From: Schaalia vaccimaxillae DSM 15804
Lineage (GTDB): Bacteria; Actinomycetota; Actinomycetes; Actinomycetales; Actinomycetaceae
Assembly (NCBI RefSeq): GCF_000420425.1
Contig: NZ_ATUX01000005.1
Coordinates: 372,001-436,000 of the forward strand
Direction of reading: 5' to 3'
DNA: 64,000 bases
Positions within the stretch are counted from its first letter, which is position 1, and each line of letters starts with the position of its first letter. Shown piece after piece: positions 26,664 to 38,690 of the stretch. The notes under the pieces were generated by a model. The model did not search any database, had not been told where the DNA came from, and was given only the letters and a program-made list of their open reading frames with translations. Made by a program: the position numbers and the translations under genes.

Positions 26664-27038
26664 GTGCCTACCATTCAGCAGCTCGTCCGCAAGGGCCGCA
26701 GCTCCAAGCGCGCGAAGGTGAAGACCCCTGCGCTTAAGGGCTCGCCCCAGCGTCGCGGCGTGTGCACTCGCGTGTACACCACAACCCCGAAGAAGCCGAA
26801 CTCGGCTCTGCGAAAGGTCGCCCGTGTGCGCCTTTCCTCCGGCATCGAGGTCACCGCATACATCCCCGGTGAAGGCCACAACCTGCAGGAGCACTCGATC
26901 GTGCTCGTGCGTGGCGGTCGTGTTAAGGACCTCCCCGGTGTCCGTTACCGCATCGTGCGCGGCTCGCTCGACACCCAGGGTGTCCGTGGCCGCCAGCAGG
27001 CACGTTCCCGCTACGGCGCGAAGAAGGAGAAGAAGTAA
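26664..27038 (+). CDS. rpsL: 30S ribosomal protein S12
   Basis: 124 residues, standard length, from GTG 26664 with GGAG 5 nt upstream. S12 sits at the decoding centre. [20 protein letters not shown] and [17 protein letters not shown] are intact, including the two lysines (43 and 88 in E. coli) where streptomycin-resistance changes occur. The stop overlaps the rpsG start (TAATG). First gene of rpsL-rpsG-fusA-tuf. Confidence 0.98.
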   Translation: MPTIQQLVRKGRSSKRAKVKTPALKGSPQRRGVCTRVYTTTPKKPNSALRKVARVRLSSGIEVTAYIPGEGHNLQEHSIVLVRGGRVKDLPGVRYRIVRGSLDTQGVRGRQQARSRYGAKKEKK

Positions 27039-27508
27039 TGCCTCGTAAGGGCCCCGCTCCCAAGCGCCCCCTCGTCGACGATCCGGTCTACGGCTCCAAG
27101 GTCGTCACTCAGCTGGTCAACCGCGTCCTGCTGGACGGCAAGAAGACCGTTGCTGAACGCATCGTCTACAGCGCACTCGAAACCGTTCGCGAGCGCACCG
27201 AGCAGGACCCGGTGTCTGTGCTCAAGCGCGCCCTCGACAATATCCGCCCTGCCCTTGAGGTTCGCTCCCGCCGCGTCGGCGGCGCAACCTACCAGGTGCC
27301 GGTTGAGGTTCGCCCCGCGCGCGCCACAACTCTGGCTCTGCGCTGGCTGGTCGACTTCTCCCGTCAGCGTCGCGAAAAGACAATGACGGAACGCCTCGCC
27401 AACGAGATCCTGGATGCCTCCAACGGTCTCGGCGCCGCAGTCAAGCGTCGCGAGGACATGCACAAGATGGCTGAGTCGAACCGCGCGTTCGCCCACTACC
27501 GCTGGTGA
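27038..27508 (+). CDS. rpsG: 30S ribosomal protein S7
   Basis: 156 residues. S7 starts assembly of the 30S head and contacts the E site. Family blocks [33 protein letters not shown] and the C-terminal [20 protein letters not shown] are all present. ATG overlaps the rpsL stop by one base, so the two are translationally coupled. Confidence 0.98.
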   Translation: MPRKGPAPKRPLVDDPVYGSKVVTQLVNRVLLDGKKTVAERIVYSALETVRERTEQDPVSVLKRALDNIRPALEVRSRRVGGATYQVPVEVRPARATTLALRWLVDFSRQRREKTMTERLANEILDASNGLGAAVKRREDMHKMAESNRAFAHYRW

Positions 27509-27603
27509 ACTGACCCTGTTGACGAGGACGGCCCCGGTCGCCCTCGTCAATGGGATCGCAGCCCGCACTCTTACTCATAACTTCGAACGAAGGAACCACA
27601 CTC

Positions 27604-29727
27604 GTGGCACAAGAGGTGCTGACGGATCTCAACAAGGTCCGCAACATTGGCATCATGGCTCACATCGATGCCGGCAAGACGACCGTGACAGAACGCATCC
27701 TGTTCTACACGGGTATCAACTACAAGCTGGGCGAGACGCACGACGGCGCCTCGACGACCGACTGGATGGAGCAGGAAAAGGAACGTGGCATCACGATCAC
27801 GTCCGCGGCTGTGACCTCCTTCTGGAATGGCAACCAGGTCAACATTATTGACACCCCCGGCCACGTCGACTTCACCGTTGAGGTTGAGCGCTCCCTGCGT
27901 GTCCTCGACGGCGCCGTCGCCGTGTTCGACGGCAAGGAGGGCGTTGAGCCCCAGTCTGAAACCGTGTGGCGTCAGGCCGACAAGTACGAAGTTCCTCGCA
28001 TCTGCTTCATCAACAAGATGGACAAGATGGGCGCGGACTTCTACTTCTCGGTCTCCACCATTAAGGAACGCCTCCACGCAACCCCGATCGTCATGCAGCT
28101 GCCCATCGGCGCTGAAAATGACTTTGAGGGCCAGGTCGACCTCATGACCATGGAGTCCCTGCGCTACCCGGCCAAGGACGACAAGGGCGAGGCCACCCTC
28201 GGCTCCGTCATCGTTCGCGGTCCCATCCCGGAGGAACTCCAGGAGCGCGCTGAGGAATACCGTGAGGCCATGATCGAGGCCGCTGCTGAGGGTTCCGATG
28301 AGCTCACTGAGGCGTACCTGGAAAACGGCACCCTGACCAACGATCAGATCAAGGCCGGTATCCGCGCCCTGGTCATCGCTGGTAAGGCATTCCCCGTGTA
28401 CTGTGGCACCGCTCTGCGCAACATGGGCGTCCAGCCCGTGCTCGACGCAGTCGTCGACTTCTTGCCTTCCCCGCTCGACATTGAGTCCGTCAAAGGTTTC
28501 AAACCGGGTTCGGAAGATGAGGAACAGACCGAGTCGCGTCTGCCCTCTGAGAATGAGCCTTTCTCCGCTCTGGCTTTCAAGATTGCCGCCCACCCCTTCT
28601 ATGGCAAGCTCACCTTCGTGCGCGTTTACTCGGGCAAGGTCGAATCCGGCGCCCAGGTCCTGAACTCGACCAAGGGCAAGAAGGAACGCATTGGCAAGAT
28701 CTTCCAGATGCACTCCAACAAGGAGAATCCGGTTGATGAGGCCCATGCAGGACACATCTACGCGGTCATCGGCCTCAAGGACACGACCACTGGCGATACC
28801 CTTTCCGCCGTGGACAAGCCGATCGTTCTCGAATCCATGACCTTCCCGGCCCCCGTTATCCAGGTTGCCGTCGAGCCCAAGTCGAAGGCCGACCAGGAAA
28901 AGATGGGTGTCGCCATTCAGAAGCTGGCCGAAGAAGACCCGACCTTCACCGTTGAGCTGGACGCAGAGACCGGCCAGACCATCATCGGCGGCATGGGCGA
29001 GCTTCACCTCGACATCATCGTTGACCGTATGCGTCGCGAGTTCAAGGTTGAGGCCAACGTCGGTAACCCGATGGTCGCGTACCGTGAGACCATCCGTAAG
29101 ACAGTCGAGAAGTACGAGTACACGCACAAGAAGCAGACCGGTGGTTCCGGCCAGTTCGCGCGCGTCATTATCGCTCTCGAACCGCTTCCCGCAGGCTCCG
29201 AGCAGGAATACGAGTTTGAGGACAAGGTCACCGGTGGCCGCGTTCCTCGCGAGTACATTCCCTCGGTCAACGCTGGTATCCAGGATGCCATGCAGTCCGG
29301 TGTTCTGGCCGGCTACCCCATGGTCGACATCAAGGCCACGCTGCTTGACGGCGCCTACCACGAGGTTGACTCCTCCGAAATGGCGTTCAAGGTTGCGGGC
29401 TCGATGGCCATGAGGGAAGCTGCAAAGAAGGCTTCTCCCGTCCTCCTCGAGCCAATCATGGCCGTTGAGGTCCGTACTCCCGAGGAGTACATGGGCGATG
29501 TCATCGGCGATCTGAACTCCCGCCGCGGCTCCATCTCTTCGATGGATGAGCAGCACGGTGTCCGCGTTGTTAAGGCGCAGGTGCCGCTGTCGGAGATGTT
29601 CGGATACGTCGGCGACCTGCGTTCCAAGACGCAGGGTCGAGCTGTTTACTCCATGGAGTTCGACAGCTACGCCGAAGTTCCGCGCAACGTCGCGGACGAG
29701 ATCGTCGGCAAGTCTCGGGGCAACTGA
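27604..29727 (+). CDS. fusA: elongation factor G
   Basis: 707 residues from GTG 27604 (AAGGA about 10 nt upstream); an earlier in-frame start at 27550 would add an unconserved leader. EF-G is the GTPase that drives translocation and, with RRF, ribosome recycling. G1 is [10 protein letters not shown]2 lies in the GITITSAA switch, G3 is DTPGHVDF, G4 is NKMD. Domain IV carries the tip segment GGSGQFARV. The protein runs unbroken to a normal C-terminus. Confidence 0.98.
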   Translation: MAQEVLTDLNKVRNIGIMAHIDAGKTTVTERILFYTGINYKLGETHDGASTTDWMEQEKERGITITSAAVTSFWNGNQVNIIDTPGHVDFTVEVERSLRVLDGAVAVFDGKEGVEPQSETVWRQADKYEVPRICFINKMDKMGADFYFSVSTIKERLHATPIVMQLPIGAENDFEGQVDLMTMESLRYPAKDDKGEATLGSVIVRGPIPEELQERAEEYREAMIEAAAEGSDELTEAYLENGTLTNDQIKAGIRALVIAGKAFPVYCGTALRNMGVQPVLDAVVDFLPSPLDIESVKGFKPGSEDEEQTESRLPSENEPFSALAFKIAAHPFYGKLTFVRVYSGKVESGAQVLNSTKGKKERIGKIFQMHSNKENPVDEAHAGHIYAVIGLKDTTTGDTLSAVDKPIVLESMTFPAPVIQVAVEPKSKADQEKMGVAIQKLAEEDPTFTVELDAETGQTIIGGMGELHLDIIVDRMRREFKVEANVGNPMVAYRETIRKTVEKYEYTHKKQTGGSGQFARVIIALEPLPAGSEQEYEFEDKVTGGRVPREYIPSVNAGIQDAMQSGVLAGYPMVDIKATLLDGAYHEVDSSEMAFKVAGSMAMREAAKKASPVLLEPIMAVEVRTPEEYMGDVIGDLNSRRGSISSMDEQHGVRVVKAQVPLSEMFGYVGDLRSKTQGRAVYSMEFDSYAEVPRNVADEIVGKSRGN

Positions 29728-29738
29728 GTCCCACCGGG

Positions 29739-29785
29739 GGCGGTCGCTAGAATCGACTGAAAATCACCGAGTCTAGCGACCCGCC
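29739..29785 (+). terminator. stem-loop between fusA and tuf
   Basis: 13-bp stem with one bulge (29739-29751 with 29772-29785) and a 20-nt loop, 11 nt after the fusA stop. It lacks a T-run, so it may attenuate or mark an mRNA processing site ahead of the highly expressed tuf. Confidence 0.5.
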
Positions 29786-29885
29786 TCACATCAAGAAAAA
29801 ACCCAGTAGGTCTCAGGCCCCATGGGTGTTAAAGTGACACCTAGCCAAAGGCTGAGAAAATCTACCCGAGTCCAGGAGGACAAAA

Positions 29886-31073
<1,188 letters not shown>

Positions 31074-31095
31074 TCCTTTAGCTCTCACGAGCCCT

Positions 31096-31129
31096 AGAGG
31101 CCGTCGTTCCGTCGGGAACGGCGGCCTCT
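31096..31129 (+). terminator. intrinsic terminator after tuf
   Basis: 15-bp stem with one G-U (31096-31110 with 31115-31129), tetraloop GTCG, followed by TTTG. It closes the str operon. Confidence 0.85.
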
Positions 31130-31187
31130 TTGCGTGACGATCTGCGCCTCATGGTGCGTTTCACACCCGTTGAGGGGCGCTCGCATT

Positions 31188-31216
31188 TTGCGACACGCCC
31201 GAGTGCGGGGTAGTGT
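31188..31216 (+). promoter_or_regulatory. promoter of the S10 operon
   Basis: -35 TTGCGA (31188-31193), 17-bp spacer, -10 TAGTGT followed by GG (31211-31216). A transcript would start near 31223, giving a leader of about 320 nt before rpsJ. Confidence 0.75.
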
Positions 31217-31222
31217 GGTCTC

Positions 31223-31544
31223 TCGGTGTCGCACTAGAGGGCAACTGTTCTTTAGCTGCGACAAGAGATCCAATGCTGGTCTGTCGGGCGATTCACATGC
31301 CTAACAGGGGCTAACGGCTTGTAAAGGTCGTGGCCGATCTGGAAGACTGGCACGGTTGCCCCGTCAGACACGGGGCGGTTCCAGGTGGCTTGCAGTCACA
31401 TGGACCGGGCACTTCGCCCAAGATCTTTAGACAAGACATACGGTCCGCCTCTGACAAATGGGGGAACCGCGAATAGAGGAGCTCTCAGGAGCAAGTCGAT
31501 TGCGGGGACCGGTGACGAATCTGTATGAGAAGAGGTAAGACGGC
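31223..31544 (+). promoter_or_regulatory. long 5' leader of the S10 operon
   Basis: No gene is seen in these 320 nt. The region has hairpin potential, for example a 7-bp GC stem GCCCCGT/ACGGGGC near 31358-31376. Leaders of S10 operons often bind an operon product (L4 in gamma-proteobacteria) for feedback; whether that holds here is inference. Confidence 0.45.
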
Positions 31545-31853
31545 ATGGCGGGACAGAAGATCCGCATCCGGCTCAAGTCGTATGACCACGAAGTCATCGA
31601 CAGCTCCGCGCGCAAGATCGTGGACACCGTGCAGCGCGCCGGTGCCACCGTCGTGGGCCCGGTGCCGCTGCCGACCGAAAAGAACGTTTTCGTCGTTATT
31701 CGGTCGCCCCACATGTACAAGGACAGCCGCGAGCATTTTGAGATGCGCACCCACAAGCGACTGATCGACATCATCGATCCGACCCCCAAGGCCGTCGACT
31801 CGCTCATGCGCCTCGACCTGCCGGCGGACGTCAACATCGAGATCAAGCTCTGA
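31545..31853 (+). CDS. rpsJ: 30S ribosomal protein S10
   Basis: 102 residues, standard. S10 is part of the 30S head and is also NusE in antitermination. The segment [19 protein letters not shown] and the C-terminal [14 protein letters not shown] are typical. AGAAGAGG precedes the ATG. It opens the r-protein operon that continues to rpsQ. Confidence 0.98.
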   Translation: MAGQKIRIRLKSYDHEVIDSSARKIVDTVQRAGATVVGPVPLPTEKNVFVVIRSPHMYKDSREHFEMRTHKRLIDIIDPTPKAVDSLMRLDLPADVNIEIKL

Positions 31854-31864
31854 GGACTTCTGCA

Positions 31865-32530
31865 ATGACTAACAACAAGCAGCACGCTGCCGCGCCCGTT
31901 CAGGCGCTGCTCGGCCGCAAGCTCGGCATGACCCAGGTTTGGGACGCCGAGGGCCGCCTCGTGCCCCTGACCGTCGTGCAGGTTGGCACCAATGTCGTCA
32001 CTCAGCTTCGCAACGAAGAGACCGACGGCTACTCCGCCGTCCAGATTGGCTTCGGCGAGATCGACGCCCGTAAGGTCACCAAGCCTCTGGCAGGACACTT
32101 CGCCAAGGCTGGAGTCGAACCCCGTCGTCACCTCGCTGAGGTGCGCACCTCCGAGCATGACAGCTTCGAGGTCGGCCAGGAGCTCGATGCTTCTGTGTTC
32201 GAAGCTGGCCAGGCCGTCGACGTTTCCGGTAACACCAAGGGCAAGGGCTTTGCAGGCGTTATGAAGCGCCACGGCTTTGCCGGTGTCTCCGCCTCTCACG
32301 GTGCTCACCGCAACCACCGCAAGCCCGGCTCCATTGGTGCTTGCGCAACTCCTGGTCGCATCTTTAAGGGTCTGCGCATGGCTGGCCGTATGGGTGGCGT
32401 CCGTCGTACCGTCCAGAACCTGAAGATTCAGGCCGTTGACACCGAGAAGGGCCTGCTGCTCATCAGTGGCGCCATCCCTGGTCCTAAGAACGGCGTGGTC
32501 CTGGTTCGCTCCTCCGTGAAGGGTGCGTGA
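31865..32530 (+). CDS. rplC: 50S ribosomal protein L3
   Basis: 221 residues. L3 binds near the 23S 3' end and reaches the peptidyl transferase centre with its extended loop, seen here as [20 protein letters not shown]. The N-terminal [13 protein letters not shown] block is clear, after a short polar extension ([13 protein letters not shown]). 11 nt after rpsJ. Confidence 0.98.
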   Translation: MTNNKQHAAAPVQALLGRKLGMTQVWDAEGRLVPLTVVQVGTNVVTQLRNEETDGYSAVQIGFGEIDARKVTKPLAGHFAKAGVEPRRHLAEVRTSEHDSFEVGQELDASVFEAGQAVDVSGNTKGKGFAGVMKRHGFAGVSASHGAHRNHRKPGSIGACATPGRIFKGLRMAGRMGGVRRTVQNLKIQAVDTEKGLLLISGAIPGPKNGVVLVRSSVKGA

Positions 32531-32532
32531 TC

Positions 32533-33177
32533 ATGTCTGACATCCGTACCATCAACGTCACCGATCTCAAGGGCAAGAAGGCCGGCACCGTCGACCTGCC
32601 CGCCGAGATCTTCGACGTCGAAACCAACATTCCGCTGATGCACCAGGTCGTCGTCGCTCAGCTGGCTGCCGCCCGTCAGGGCACTCACGCCACCAAGACG
32701 CGCGGCCAGGTCGCTGGTGGCGGTAAGAAGCCTTTCCGTCAGAAGGGAACGGGTAACGCCCGTCAGGGCTCCATCCGCGCCCCCCACTTCACCGGCGGCG
32801 GCATCGTGCACGGCCCTCAGCCTCGCGACTACGACCAGCGCACCCCCAAGAAGATGAAGCAGGGCGCTTTGCGTTCAGCCCTGTCCGACCGTGCTCGCGC
32901 CGATCGTATTCACGTGGTGACCGCCCTCGTCGAGGGTGAAAAGCCTTCCACCAAGTCCGCGCTCGCCGCACTGCGCGCCATCGTCGAAGACCGTCAGGTC
33001 CTCGTCGTCGTTGAGCGTAATGACGAGCTGACCGCGCTCTCCCTGCGCAACGTCCCCGAGGTTCACGTGCTCTGGGCCGACCAGCTGAACACCTACGACG
33101 TCCTTGACGCCGATGACATTGTGTTCACCCAGGCCGCCTTCGAGTCCTTCCTCGGTACCAAGGAGGAGACCAAGTGA
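32533..33177 (+). CDS. rplD: 50S ribosomal protein L4
   Basis: 214 residues from ATG 32533; a GTG two codons earlier overlaps the rplC stop and is an alternative. L4 lines the exit tunnel. Its tunnel loop [20 protein letters not shown] and [15 protein letters not shown] is complete, without the changes linked to macrolide resistance that I could recognise. Coupled to rplW by a GTGA overlap. Confidence 0.98.
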   Translation: MSDIRTINVTDLKGKKAGTVDLPAEIFDVETNIPLMHQVVVAQLAAARQGTHATKTRGQVAGGGKKPFRQKGTGNARQGSIRAPHFTGGGIVHGPQPRDYDQRTPKKMKQGALRSALSDRARADRIHVVTALVEGEKPSTKSALAALRAIVEDRQVLVVVERNDELTALSLRNVPEVHVLWADQLNTYDVLDADDIVFTQAAFESFLGTKEETK

Positions 33178-33479
33178 GCACGATTGAAGCGGGAAAGAAC
33201 CCCCGCGACATCATTCTGAAGCCCGTCATCACGGAGAAGTCCTCGATCCTCATGGATCAGGGCAAGTACACCTTCGAGGTGGACCCCCGTGCGAATAAGA
33301 CCGAGATCAAGATCGCCATTGAGGCAATCTTCGGTGTCAAGGTCGGCTCCATCGCCACCCAGAACCGTAAGGGCAAGCAGTACCGCACCCGCAACGGCAT
33401 CGGTAAGCGCAAGGACGTCAAGCGCGCCATCGTGACTCTTCGCGAAGGCTCCATCGACATCTTCGGCGATCAGGCCTGA
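33174..33479 (+). CDS. rplW: 50S ribosomal protein L23
   Basis: 101 residues from GTG overlapping the rplD stop. L23 sits at the exit of the peptide tunnel and docks trigger factor and SRP. Typical segments: [21 protein letters not shown] and [19 protein letters not shown]. Confidence 0.97.
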   Translation: MSTIEAGKNPRDIILKPVITEKSSILMDQGKYTFEVDPRANKTEIKIAIEAIFGVKVGSIATQNRKGKQYRTRNGIGKRKDVKRAIVTLREGSIDIFGDQA

Positions 33480-33502
33480 GAACCGGAGAGGGATAGAAGA
33501 AC

Positions 33503-34339
33503 ATGGGAATCCGCAAGTACAAGCCCACGACCCCCGGTCGTCGCTTCTCGTCGGTCTCCGACTTTGTCGAGATCACGCGTAGCGAACCCGAGAAGTCGCT
33601 GGTGCGCCCACTGCACAAGACAGGTGGCCGTAACAACAACGGTCGCGTGACCTCGCGTCACCGTGGTGGCGGCCACAAGCGTCAGTACCGCGTCATCGAC
33701 TTCCGTCGCCATGACAAGGACGGCGTCCCGGCCACCGTCGCGCACATCGAATACGATCCGAACCGCACCGCTCGCATTGCTCTGCTGCACTACGCCGATG
33801 GCGCCAAGCGTTACATCCTGGCTCCCACCGGCCTCAAGCAGGGCGACCGCATTGAAGCTGGCCCCTCGGCCGACATCAAGCCCGGCAACTCGCTTCAGCT
33901 GCGCAACATCCCCCTGGGTACCGTTGTGCACGCCGTCGAGCTGCGCCCCGGTGGCGGCGCCAAGATCGCCCGCTCGGCCGGCACCTCGGTTCAGCTGGTC
34001 GCTAAGGAAGGTAACTACGCGCAGCTGCGTATGCCCTCCGGTGAAATCCGCAACGTCGAGGTCTCCTGCCGCGCAACGGTTGGCGAGGTCGGCAACGCCG
34101 AGCAGTCCAACATCAACTGGGGCAAGGCCGGACGCATGCGCTGGAAGGGCAAGCGTCCCCACGTCCGTGGTGTTGTTATGAACCCTGTCGACCACCCGCA
34201 CGGTGGTGGCGAGGGCCGTACCTCCGGTGGTCGCCACCCGGTGAGCCCCTGGGGTAAGCCTGAGGGTCGTACCCGCCGTCCGAATAAGGCCAGCGATCGC
34301 CTGATCGTTCGCCGTCGCAAGACCGGCAAGAATCGCTGA
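33503..34339 (+). CDS. rplB: 50S ribosomal protein L2
   Basis: 278 residues, full length. L2 bridges the subunits and supports the peptidyl transferase centre. The conserved segment [15 protein letters not shown] with its essential His is present, and the C-terminus [19 protein letters not shown] is normal. Confidence 0.98.
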   Translation: MGIRKYKPTTPGRRFSSVSDFVEITRSEPEKSLVRPLHKTGGRNNNGRVTSRHRGGGHKRQYRVIDFRRHDKDGVPATVAHIEYDPNRTARIALLHYADGAKRYILAPTGLKQGDRIEAGPSADIKPGNSLQLRNIPLGTVVHAVELRPGGGAKIARSAGTSVQLVAKEGNYAQLRMPSGEIRNVEVSCRATVGEVGNAEQSNINWGKAGRMRWKGKRPHVRGVVMNPVDHPHGGGEGRTSGGRHPVSPWGKPEGRTRRPNKASDRLIVRRRKTGKNR

Positions 34340-34355
34340 GTAGGAGTCGATAAGC

Positions 34356-34637
34356 ATGCCGCGCAGTTTGAAGAAGGGCCCGTTCGTCGACGACCACCTG
34401 CTCAAGAAGGTCGATGCAGCGAACGAATCCGGCTCGAAGAACGTCATCAAGACCTGGTCGCGTCGCTCGGTCATCACCCCGGATTTCCTGGGGCTGACCA
34501 TCGCCGTCCACGACGGCCGCAAGCATGTCCCCGTCTTCGTCACCGAGTCGATGGTGGGCCACAAGCTCGGAGAGTTCGCTCCCACGCGTACTTTCCGCAG
34601 CCACGACAAGGACGATCGAAAGGGACGTCGGCGCTGA
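34356..34637 (+). CDS. rpsS: 30S ribosomal protein S19
   Basis: 93 residues. S19 lies in the 30S head with S13 near the tRNA anticodon. [18 protein letters not shown] and [20 protein letters not shown] are family-typical. Confidence 0.98.
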   Translation: MPRSLKKGPFVDDHLLKKVDAANESGSKNVIKTWSRRSVITPDFLGLTIAVHDGRKHVPVFVTESMVGHKLGEFAPTRTFRSHDKDDRKGRRR

Positions 34638-34667
34638 GCCGGCCCCACGGAAGAAGAGGCAGATTCA

Positions 34668-35039
34668 ATGGAAGCCAAGGCGCAGGCGCGTTTTGTCCGC
34701 GTCACGCCCCAGAAGGCACGCCGTGTTGTGAACGAAGTTCGCGGCAAGGCTGCACTGGAGGCAGCTGACATCCTGCGGTTCGCTCCGCAGGCCGTCGCCA
34801 CCGATGTCCGCAAGGTACTGCTCAGTGCAGTGGCCAACTCGAAGGTCAAGGCCGAACTGGCCGGCGAAACCTTCAACGAGGCCGACCTGCACGTGCTGGA
34901 GGCCTACGTCGACGAAGGCCCGACCATGAAGCGGTTCCGCCCTCGTGCACAGGGCCGTGCGGGACGCATCCTTAAGCGTTCGAGCCACATCACCATCGTG
35001 GTGGGCACGAAGGAAGACAAGAAGAAGGGAGACCGCTGA
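34668..35039 (+). CDS. rplV: 50S ribosomal protein L22
   Basis: 123 residues. L22 extends a hairpin into the exit tunnel ([20 protein letters not shown]). N-terminal [18 protein letters not shown] is standard. The tunnel hairpin shows no visible insertion or deletion of the sort linked to macrolide resistance. Confidence 0.98.
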   Translation: MEAKAQARFVRVTPQKARRVVNEVRGKAALEAADILRFAPQAVATDVRKVLLSAVANSKVKAELAGETFNEADLHVLEAYVDEGPTMKRFRPRAQGRAGRILKRSSHITIVVGTKEDKKKGDR

Positions 35040-35040
35040 C

Positions 35041-35847
35041 ATGGGCCAGAAGGTCAACCCCACCGGGTTCCGTCTGGGAATCACCACAGACCACCGGTCT
35101 CGCTGGTTCTCCGACTCCACCACCAAGGGGCAGCGCTACTCGGACTACGTGGCCGAGGACGTTGCCATCCGCAAGACCCTGACCGACACCCTCGAGCGTG
35201 CAGGCATCGCCAAGGTCGACATCGAACGCACCCGTGATCGTGTGCGCGTCGACCTGCACACCGCTCGCCCGGGCATCGTCATCGGTCGTCGTGGAGCAGA
35301 GGCGGATCGTCTCCGCCAGAACCTCGAAAAGCTCACCGGCAAGCAGGTTCAGCTCAACATTCTCGAAGTCAAGAACCCCGATATCGACGCTCAACTCGTC
35401 GCCCAGGGTATCGCCGAGCAGCTCGCTGCCCGCGTTTCCTTCCGCCGCGCAATGCGTAAGGGCATGCAGTCCGCGCAGCGCGCCGGCGCAAAGGGTATTC
35501 GAGTCCAGGTTTCCGGCCGCCTCGGCGGCGCGGAAATGAGCCGCTCGGAGTTCTACCGCGAAGGTCGTGTGCCGCTGCACACCCTGCGCGCCAACATCGA
35601 CTACGGATTCCACGAGGCACGTACGACTTTCGGTCGCATCGGTGTCAAGGTGTGGATCTACAAGGGCGACATTACCGAGCGTGAGTTCGCTCGCCAGCAG
35701 GCCGAGCAGGGTAACCGCGGTGGACGCCGTGGCGACCGTCGTGGCCCGCGTCGTGGTGGACGCCCCAACCAGGAAGCCGCCCAGCAGCAGACCAGCCAGG
35801 CTCCGGCCGAGGCTCCTGCCGCTACCGAAACCGGAACGGAGGCCTGA
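35041..35847 (+). CDS. rpsC: 30S ribosomal protein S3
   Basis: 268 residues from ATG 35041, one base after the rplV stop; frames starting earlier read into rplV. KH domain with [18 protein letters not shown] and the conserved [12 protein letters not shown]. An actinobacterial C-terminal tail of about 50 residues is rich in Arg/Gly, then Ala/Pro/Glu, and is disordered. Confidence 0.98.
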   Translation: MGQKVNPTGFRLGITTDHRSRWFSDSTTKGQRYSDYVAEDVAIRKTLTDTLERAGIAKVDIERTRDRVRVDLHTARPGIVIGRRGAEADRLRQNLEKLTGKQVQLNILEVKNPDIDAQLVAQGIAEQLAARVSFRRAMRKGMQSAQRAGAKGIRVQVSGRLGGAEMSRSEFYREGRVPLHTLRANIDYGFHEARTTFGRIGVKVWIYKGDITEREFARQQAEQGNRGGRRGDRRGPRRGGRPNQEAAQQQTSQAPAEAPAATETGTEA

Positions 35848-35852
35848 GCCCC

Positions 35853-36272
35853 ATGCTCATTCCCCGTCGGACTAAGTACCGCAAGCAGCACCGTCCCCAC
35901 CGCACAGGCAACGCCAGCGGCGGCACCGAGCTGGCTTTCGGCTCGTACGGCATTCAGGCCCTCGAAGGTGCGTACATCACGAACCGGCAGATCGAGGCAG
36001 CCCGTATTGCCATGACTCGTCACATTAAGCGTGGCGGCAAGGTGTGGATCAACATCTTCCCGGACCGTCCGTTGACGAAGAAGCCCGCCGAAACCCGAAT
36101 GGGTTCCGGTAAGGGTGCTCCCGAGTGGTGGGTCGCCCCCGTCAAGCCGGGACGAATCCTGTTCGAGCTGGACGGCGTCGATGAGGCCCTCGCCCGCGAG
36201 GCCATGCGCCGTGCCCAGCACAAACTTCCTATGAAGACCCGTTTCGTGGTCCGAGAGGGTGGTGACATCTGA
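35853..36272 (+). CDS. rplP: 50S ribosomal protein L16
   Basis: 139 residues. L16 shapes the A-site side of the peptidyl transferase centre. [11 protein letters not shown], the segment [20 protein letters not shown] and [14 protein letters not shown] are conserved. The stop overlaps the start of rpmC (TGATGG). Confidence 0.98.
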   Translation: MLIPRRTKYRKQHRPHRTGNASGGTELAFGSYGIQALEGAYITNRQIEAARIAMTRHIKRGGKVWINIFPDRPLTKKPAETRMGSGKGAPEWWVAPVKPGRILFELDGVDEALAREAMRRAQHKLPMKTRFVVREGGDI

Positions 36273-36505
36273 TGGCAGAAAAGGGATTGACCGCTTCTGA
36301 CCTCGATGCCATGGACGACGCCCAGCTGTCCAAGGAGCTCGAGAAGGCTAAGGCCGAGCTGTTCAACCTGCGTTTCGCACAGGCTGTCGGCAACCTCGAG
36401 GATCACGGTCGCATGAAGACCGTGCGCCGCGACATTGCCCGGATCTACACGATCGCGCGTGAGCGGGAGCTTGGCTACCGCACCGCCCCGAGCACCGAGG
36501 AGTGA
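36272..36505 (+). CDS. rpmC: 50S ribosomal protein L29
   Basis: 77 residues, two-helix protein at the tunnel exit ([20 protein letters not shown] then [14 protein letters not shown]). ATG overlaps the rplP stop. Confidence 0.97.
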   Translation: MAEKGLTASDLDAMDDAQLSKELEKAKAELFNLRFAQAVGNLEDHGRMKTVRRDIARIYTIARERELGYRTAPSTEE

Positions 36506-36510
36506 GCCAC

Positions 36511-36777
36511 ATGGCAGAGAGCACCGAACGCAATCAGCGCAAGGTCCGTCGCGGATACGTTGTCAGCGACAAGATGGACAAGACCGTTGTCGTGCAGATT
36601 GAGGACCGCGTCAAGCACGCCCTCTACGGCAAGGTCATGCGCAAGAACACCAAGGTCAAGGTTCACGATGAGCACAACGAGTGCGGCATCGGCGACCTCG
36701 TCCTGATCATGGAAACCCGCCCGCTGTCAGCCACCAAGCGCTGGCGCGTCGTGGAGATCCTCGAAAAGGCCAAGTGA
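36511..36777 (+). CDS. rpsQ: 30S ribosomal protein S17
   Basis: 88 residues from ATG 36511 (GGAG 9 nt upstream); a GTG three codons earlier overlaps the rpmC stop and is possible. OB-fold primary binder of 16S r[40 protein letters not shown]. Last gene of the first S10/spc transcription block. Confidence 0.97.
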   Translation: MAESTERNQRKVRRGYVVSDKMDKTVVVQIEDRVKHALYGKVMRKNTKVKVHDEHNECGIGDLVLIMETRPLSATKRWRVVEILEKAK

Positions 36778-36794
36778 TCTTTGGATCTGTTTAC

Positions 36795-36830
36795 TCGGGC
36801 CCGGCAGTCCTAGCGGATTGTCGGGCCCGA
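36795..36830 (+). terminator. intrinsic terminator after rpsQ
   Basis: 16-bp stem with two G-U or similar pairs (36795-36810 with 36815-36830) and tetraloop TAGC. It splits the S10/spc cluster, and rplN has its own promoter downstream. Confidence 0.8.
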
Positions 36831-36871
36831 CGTGTATCTGACGGTCATGGGCCAAGTCACGCATTCGCCGG

Positions 36872-36901
36872 TTTCGTTGCTGCCGCGTTATGGGGTAGTC
36901 T
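36872..36901 (+). promoter_or_regulatory. promoter of rplN block
   Basis: -10 TAGTCT followed by GG (36896-36901); weak -35 TTTCGT (36872-36877), 18-bp spacing. The leader would be about 180 nt. The region 36831-37086 has no gene. Confidence 0.55.
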
Positions 36902-37086
36902 GGACAAGTTGCGTGACTTGGGTGCAGTGCACCCTGAGTCGGTAGTGCGAGCGAGCAACATCATCACCTGATGGTGCGTTCAAACTGTTGTCGTCAACGA
37001 CGATGCGCAACACGTCAATGCACGACGGGCAAGGCTCGCGGGAAGTAATGCTCCCTAGAGAACCAGCCCGATAACAGGAGTTGAAA

Positions 37087-37455
37087 ATGATCCAGCAGGA
37101 GTCGCGACTCAAGGTCGCTGACAACACTGGTGCCAAGGAGATCCTCACCATCCGCGTTCTGGGTGGCTCGGGTCGGCGCTACGCAGGAATTGGCGACACC
37201 ATCGTCGCCACCGTGAAGGATGCCATCCCCGGCGGAAACGTCAAGAAGGGCGACGTCGTTAAGGCAGTCGTCGTTCGTGCGCGCAAGGAAACCCGTCGTC
37301 CCGACGGTTCCTACATCCGTTTCGACGAGAATGCAGCCGTCATCATTAATGCGAATGGCGAGCCGCGTGGCACGCGTATCTTCGGCCCCGTCGGCCGTGA
37401 ACTACGCGATAAGAAGTTCATGCGTATCGTCTCCCTCGCACCGGAGGTGATCTGA
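37087..37455 (+). CDS. rplN: 50S ribosomal protein L14
   Basis: 122 residues from ATG 37087 (AGGAG upstream); an in-frame TTG 6 nt earlier overlaps the ribosome site. L14 is a core 50S beta-barrel at the subunit interface: [56 protein letters not shown]. Confidence 0.98.
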   Translation: MIQQESRLKVADNTGAKEILTIRVLGGSGRRYAGIGDTIVATVKDAIPGGNVKKGDVVKAVVVRARKETRRPDGSYIRFDENAAVIINANGEPRGTRIFGPVGRELRDKKFMRIVSLAPEVI

Positions 37456-37457
37456 TC

Positions 37458-37892
37458 ATGGCAGCCAAGATTCGTAAGGGTGACCTGGTAGAGGTCGTCC
37501 GTGGACGCACGTCCGACGAGAAGGCGCTCGAAAAGCGCAATGCCCGTCGCCTCGCCGAGGGCCTCGAGCCCCTCAAGCCCGGTGATAAGGGCAAGCAGGG
37601 ACGCGTCATCAAGGTCTTCCCCGCTGAGCAGAAAGTGCTCGTCGAGGGCATCAACCTCAAGACCCGTCACATCCGTCAGGGCCAGACCCAGGGTTCGACC
37701 GGCGGCATCGAGACCATCGAAGCCCCGATTTCCCTGTCCAAGGTCGCTCTGGTTGATCCCGACACCAAGCAGCGCGTGCGCGTCGGCTTCCGCGAGGATG
37801 TCGTCGAGCGCGATGGCCGCACCCGCACCGTCCGCGTTCGCGTGACTCGTGGTGGCGCCAAGCGCGGCATCGAGCAGGGCAAGGAGATCTGA
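37458..37892 (+). CDS. rplX: 50S ribosomal protein L24 with an N-terminal insertion
   Basis: 144 residues, longer than the usual 100-125. KOW motif protein that starts 50S assembly. The KOW is split: [13 protein letters not shown], then about 25 charged residues (17-41, [19 protein letters not shown] and on), then [14 protein letters not shown]. The rest, including [12 protein letters not shown], is standard. The insertion is probably a surface loop; its distribution is not known to me. Confidence 0.96.
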   Translation: MAAKIRKGDLVEVVRGRTSDEKALEKRNARRLAEGLEPLKPGDKGKQGRVIKVFPAEQKVLVEGINLKTRHIRQGQTQGSTGGIETIEAPISLSKVALVDPDTKQRVRVGFREDVVERDGRTRTVRVRVTRGGAKRGIEQGKEI

Positions 37893-37894
37893 GC

Positions 37895-38440
37895 ATGGCC
37901 CCGCGTCTTAAAGAAAAGTACAACTCGGAGATCCGCGATGCTCTCCGCGAAGAGTTCAAGCATGCCAACGTCATGCAGGTCGGCGGTCTGACCAAGATCG
38001 TCGTCAACATGGGTGTGGGTGAAGCAGCTCGCGATTCGAAGGCCCTCGAGGGCGCGATTCGCGACCTGACTGCGATCACCGGTCAAAAGCCCATGGTCAC
38101 CAAGGCTAAGAAGTCCATCGCCCAGTTCAAGCTGCGCGAAGGTCAGGCCATCGGTGCTCACGTGACGCTGCGCGGCGACCGTATGTGGGAGTTCCTCGAC
38201 CGTCTGCTGTCGACCGCTCTTCCCCGTATCCGCGACTTCCGTGGTCTGTCGCCCAAGCAGTTCGATGGCAACGGAAACTACACCTTCGGTCTGACGGAAC
38301 AGTCGATGTTCCACGAGATCGATCAGGACTCGATCGACCGAGTGCGCGGCATGGACATCACGGTCGTCACTTCGGCCGCAAACGACGAAGAGGGCCGCGC
38401 CCTTCTTCGTCTCCTCGGCTTCCCCTTCAAGGAGGACTGA
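37895..38440 (+). CDS. rplE: 50S ribosomal protein L5
   Basis: 181 residues. L5 binds 5S rRNA in the central protuberance. Typical: [59 protein letters not shown]. Followed 3 nt later by rpsZ. Confidence 0.98.
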   Translation: MAPRLKEKYNSEIRDALREEFKHANVMQVGGLTKIVVNMGVGEAARDSKALEGAIRDLTAITGQKPMVTKAKKSIAQFKLREGQAIGAHVTLRGDRMWEFLDRLLSTALPRIRDFRGLSPKQFDGNGNYTFGLTEQSMFHEIDQDSIDRVRGMDITVVTSAANDEEGRALLRLLGFPFKED

Positions 38441-38443
38441 CCC

Positions 38444-38629
38444 ATGGCCAAGACATCTCTGAAGATTAAGGCTGCTCGCGCCCCCAAGTTCGGCGTGCGC
38501 GCCTACACGCGTTGCAATCGTTGCGGTCGTCCGCACTCGGTGTACCGCAAGTTCGGACTCTGCCGTGTGTGCCTGCGTGAACTCGCCCTGCGTGGCGAGC
38601 TCCCCGGTGTCACCAAGAGCAGCTGGTAA
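38444..38629 (+). CDS. rpsZ: 30S ribosomal protein S14, zinc-binding type
   Basis: 61 residues, the short type Z. Four zinc cysteines as CNRC (about 24-27) and CRVC (about 40-43) around [12 protein letters not shown]. Many actinobacteria also keep a zinc-free S14 elsewhere, induced on zinc limitation. Confidence 0.98.
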   Translation: MAKTSLKIKAARAPKFGVRAYTRCNRCGRPHSVYRKFGLCRVCLRELALRGELPGVTKSSW

Positions 38630-38690
38630 TTACGACGTCGCAGGTCCCGGTGCGCCGGAGAAACCGCGACGAGGAAGGGTTTGACAACCC

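Noticed and set aside
27571-29556. 661-codon minus-strand frame opposite fusA
   Set aside because: Antisense shadow of a highly biased gene; no ribosome site or domain.
33470-34876. 468-codon minus-strand frame opposite rplB-rpsS-rplV
   Set aside because: Antisense shadow spanning three certain r-protein genes.
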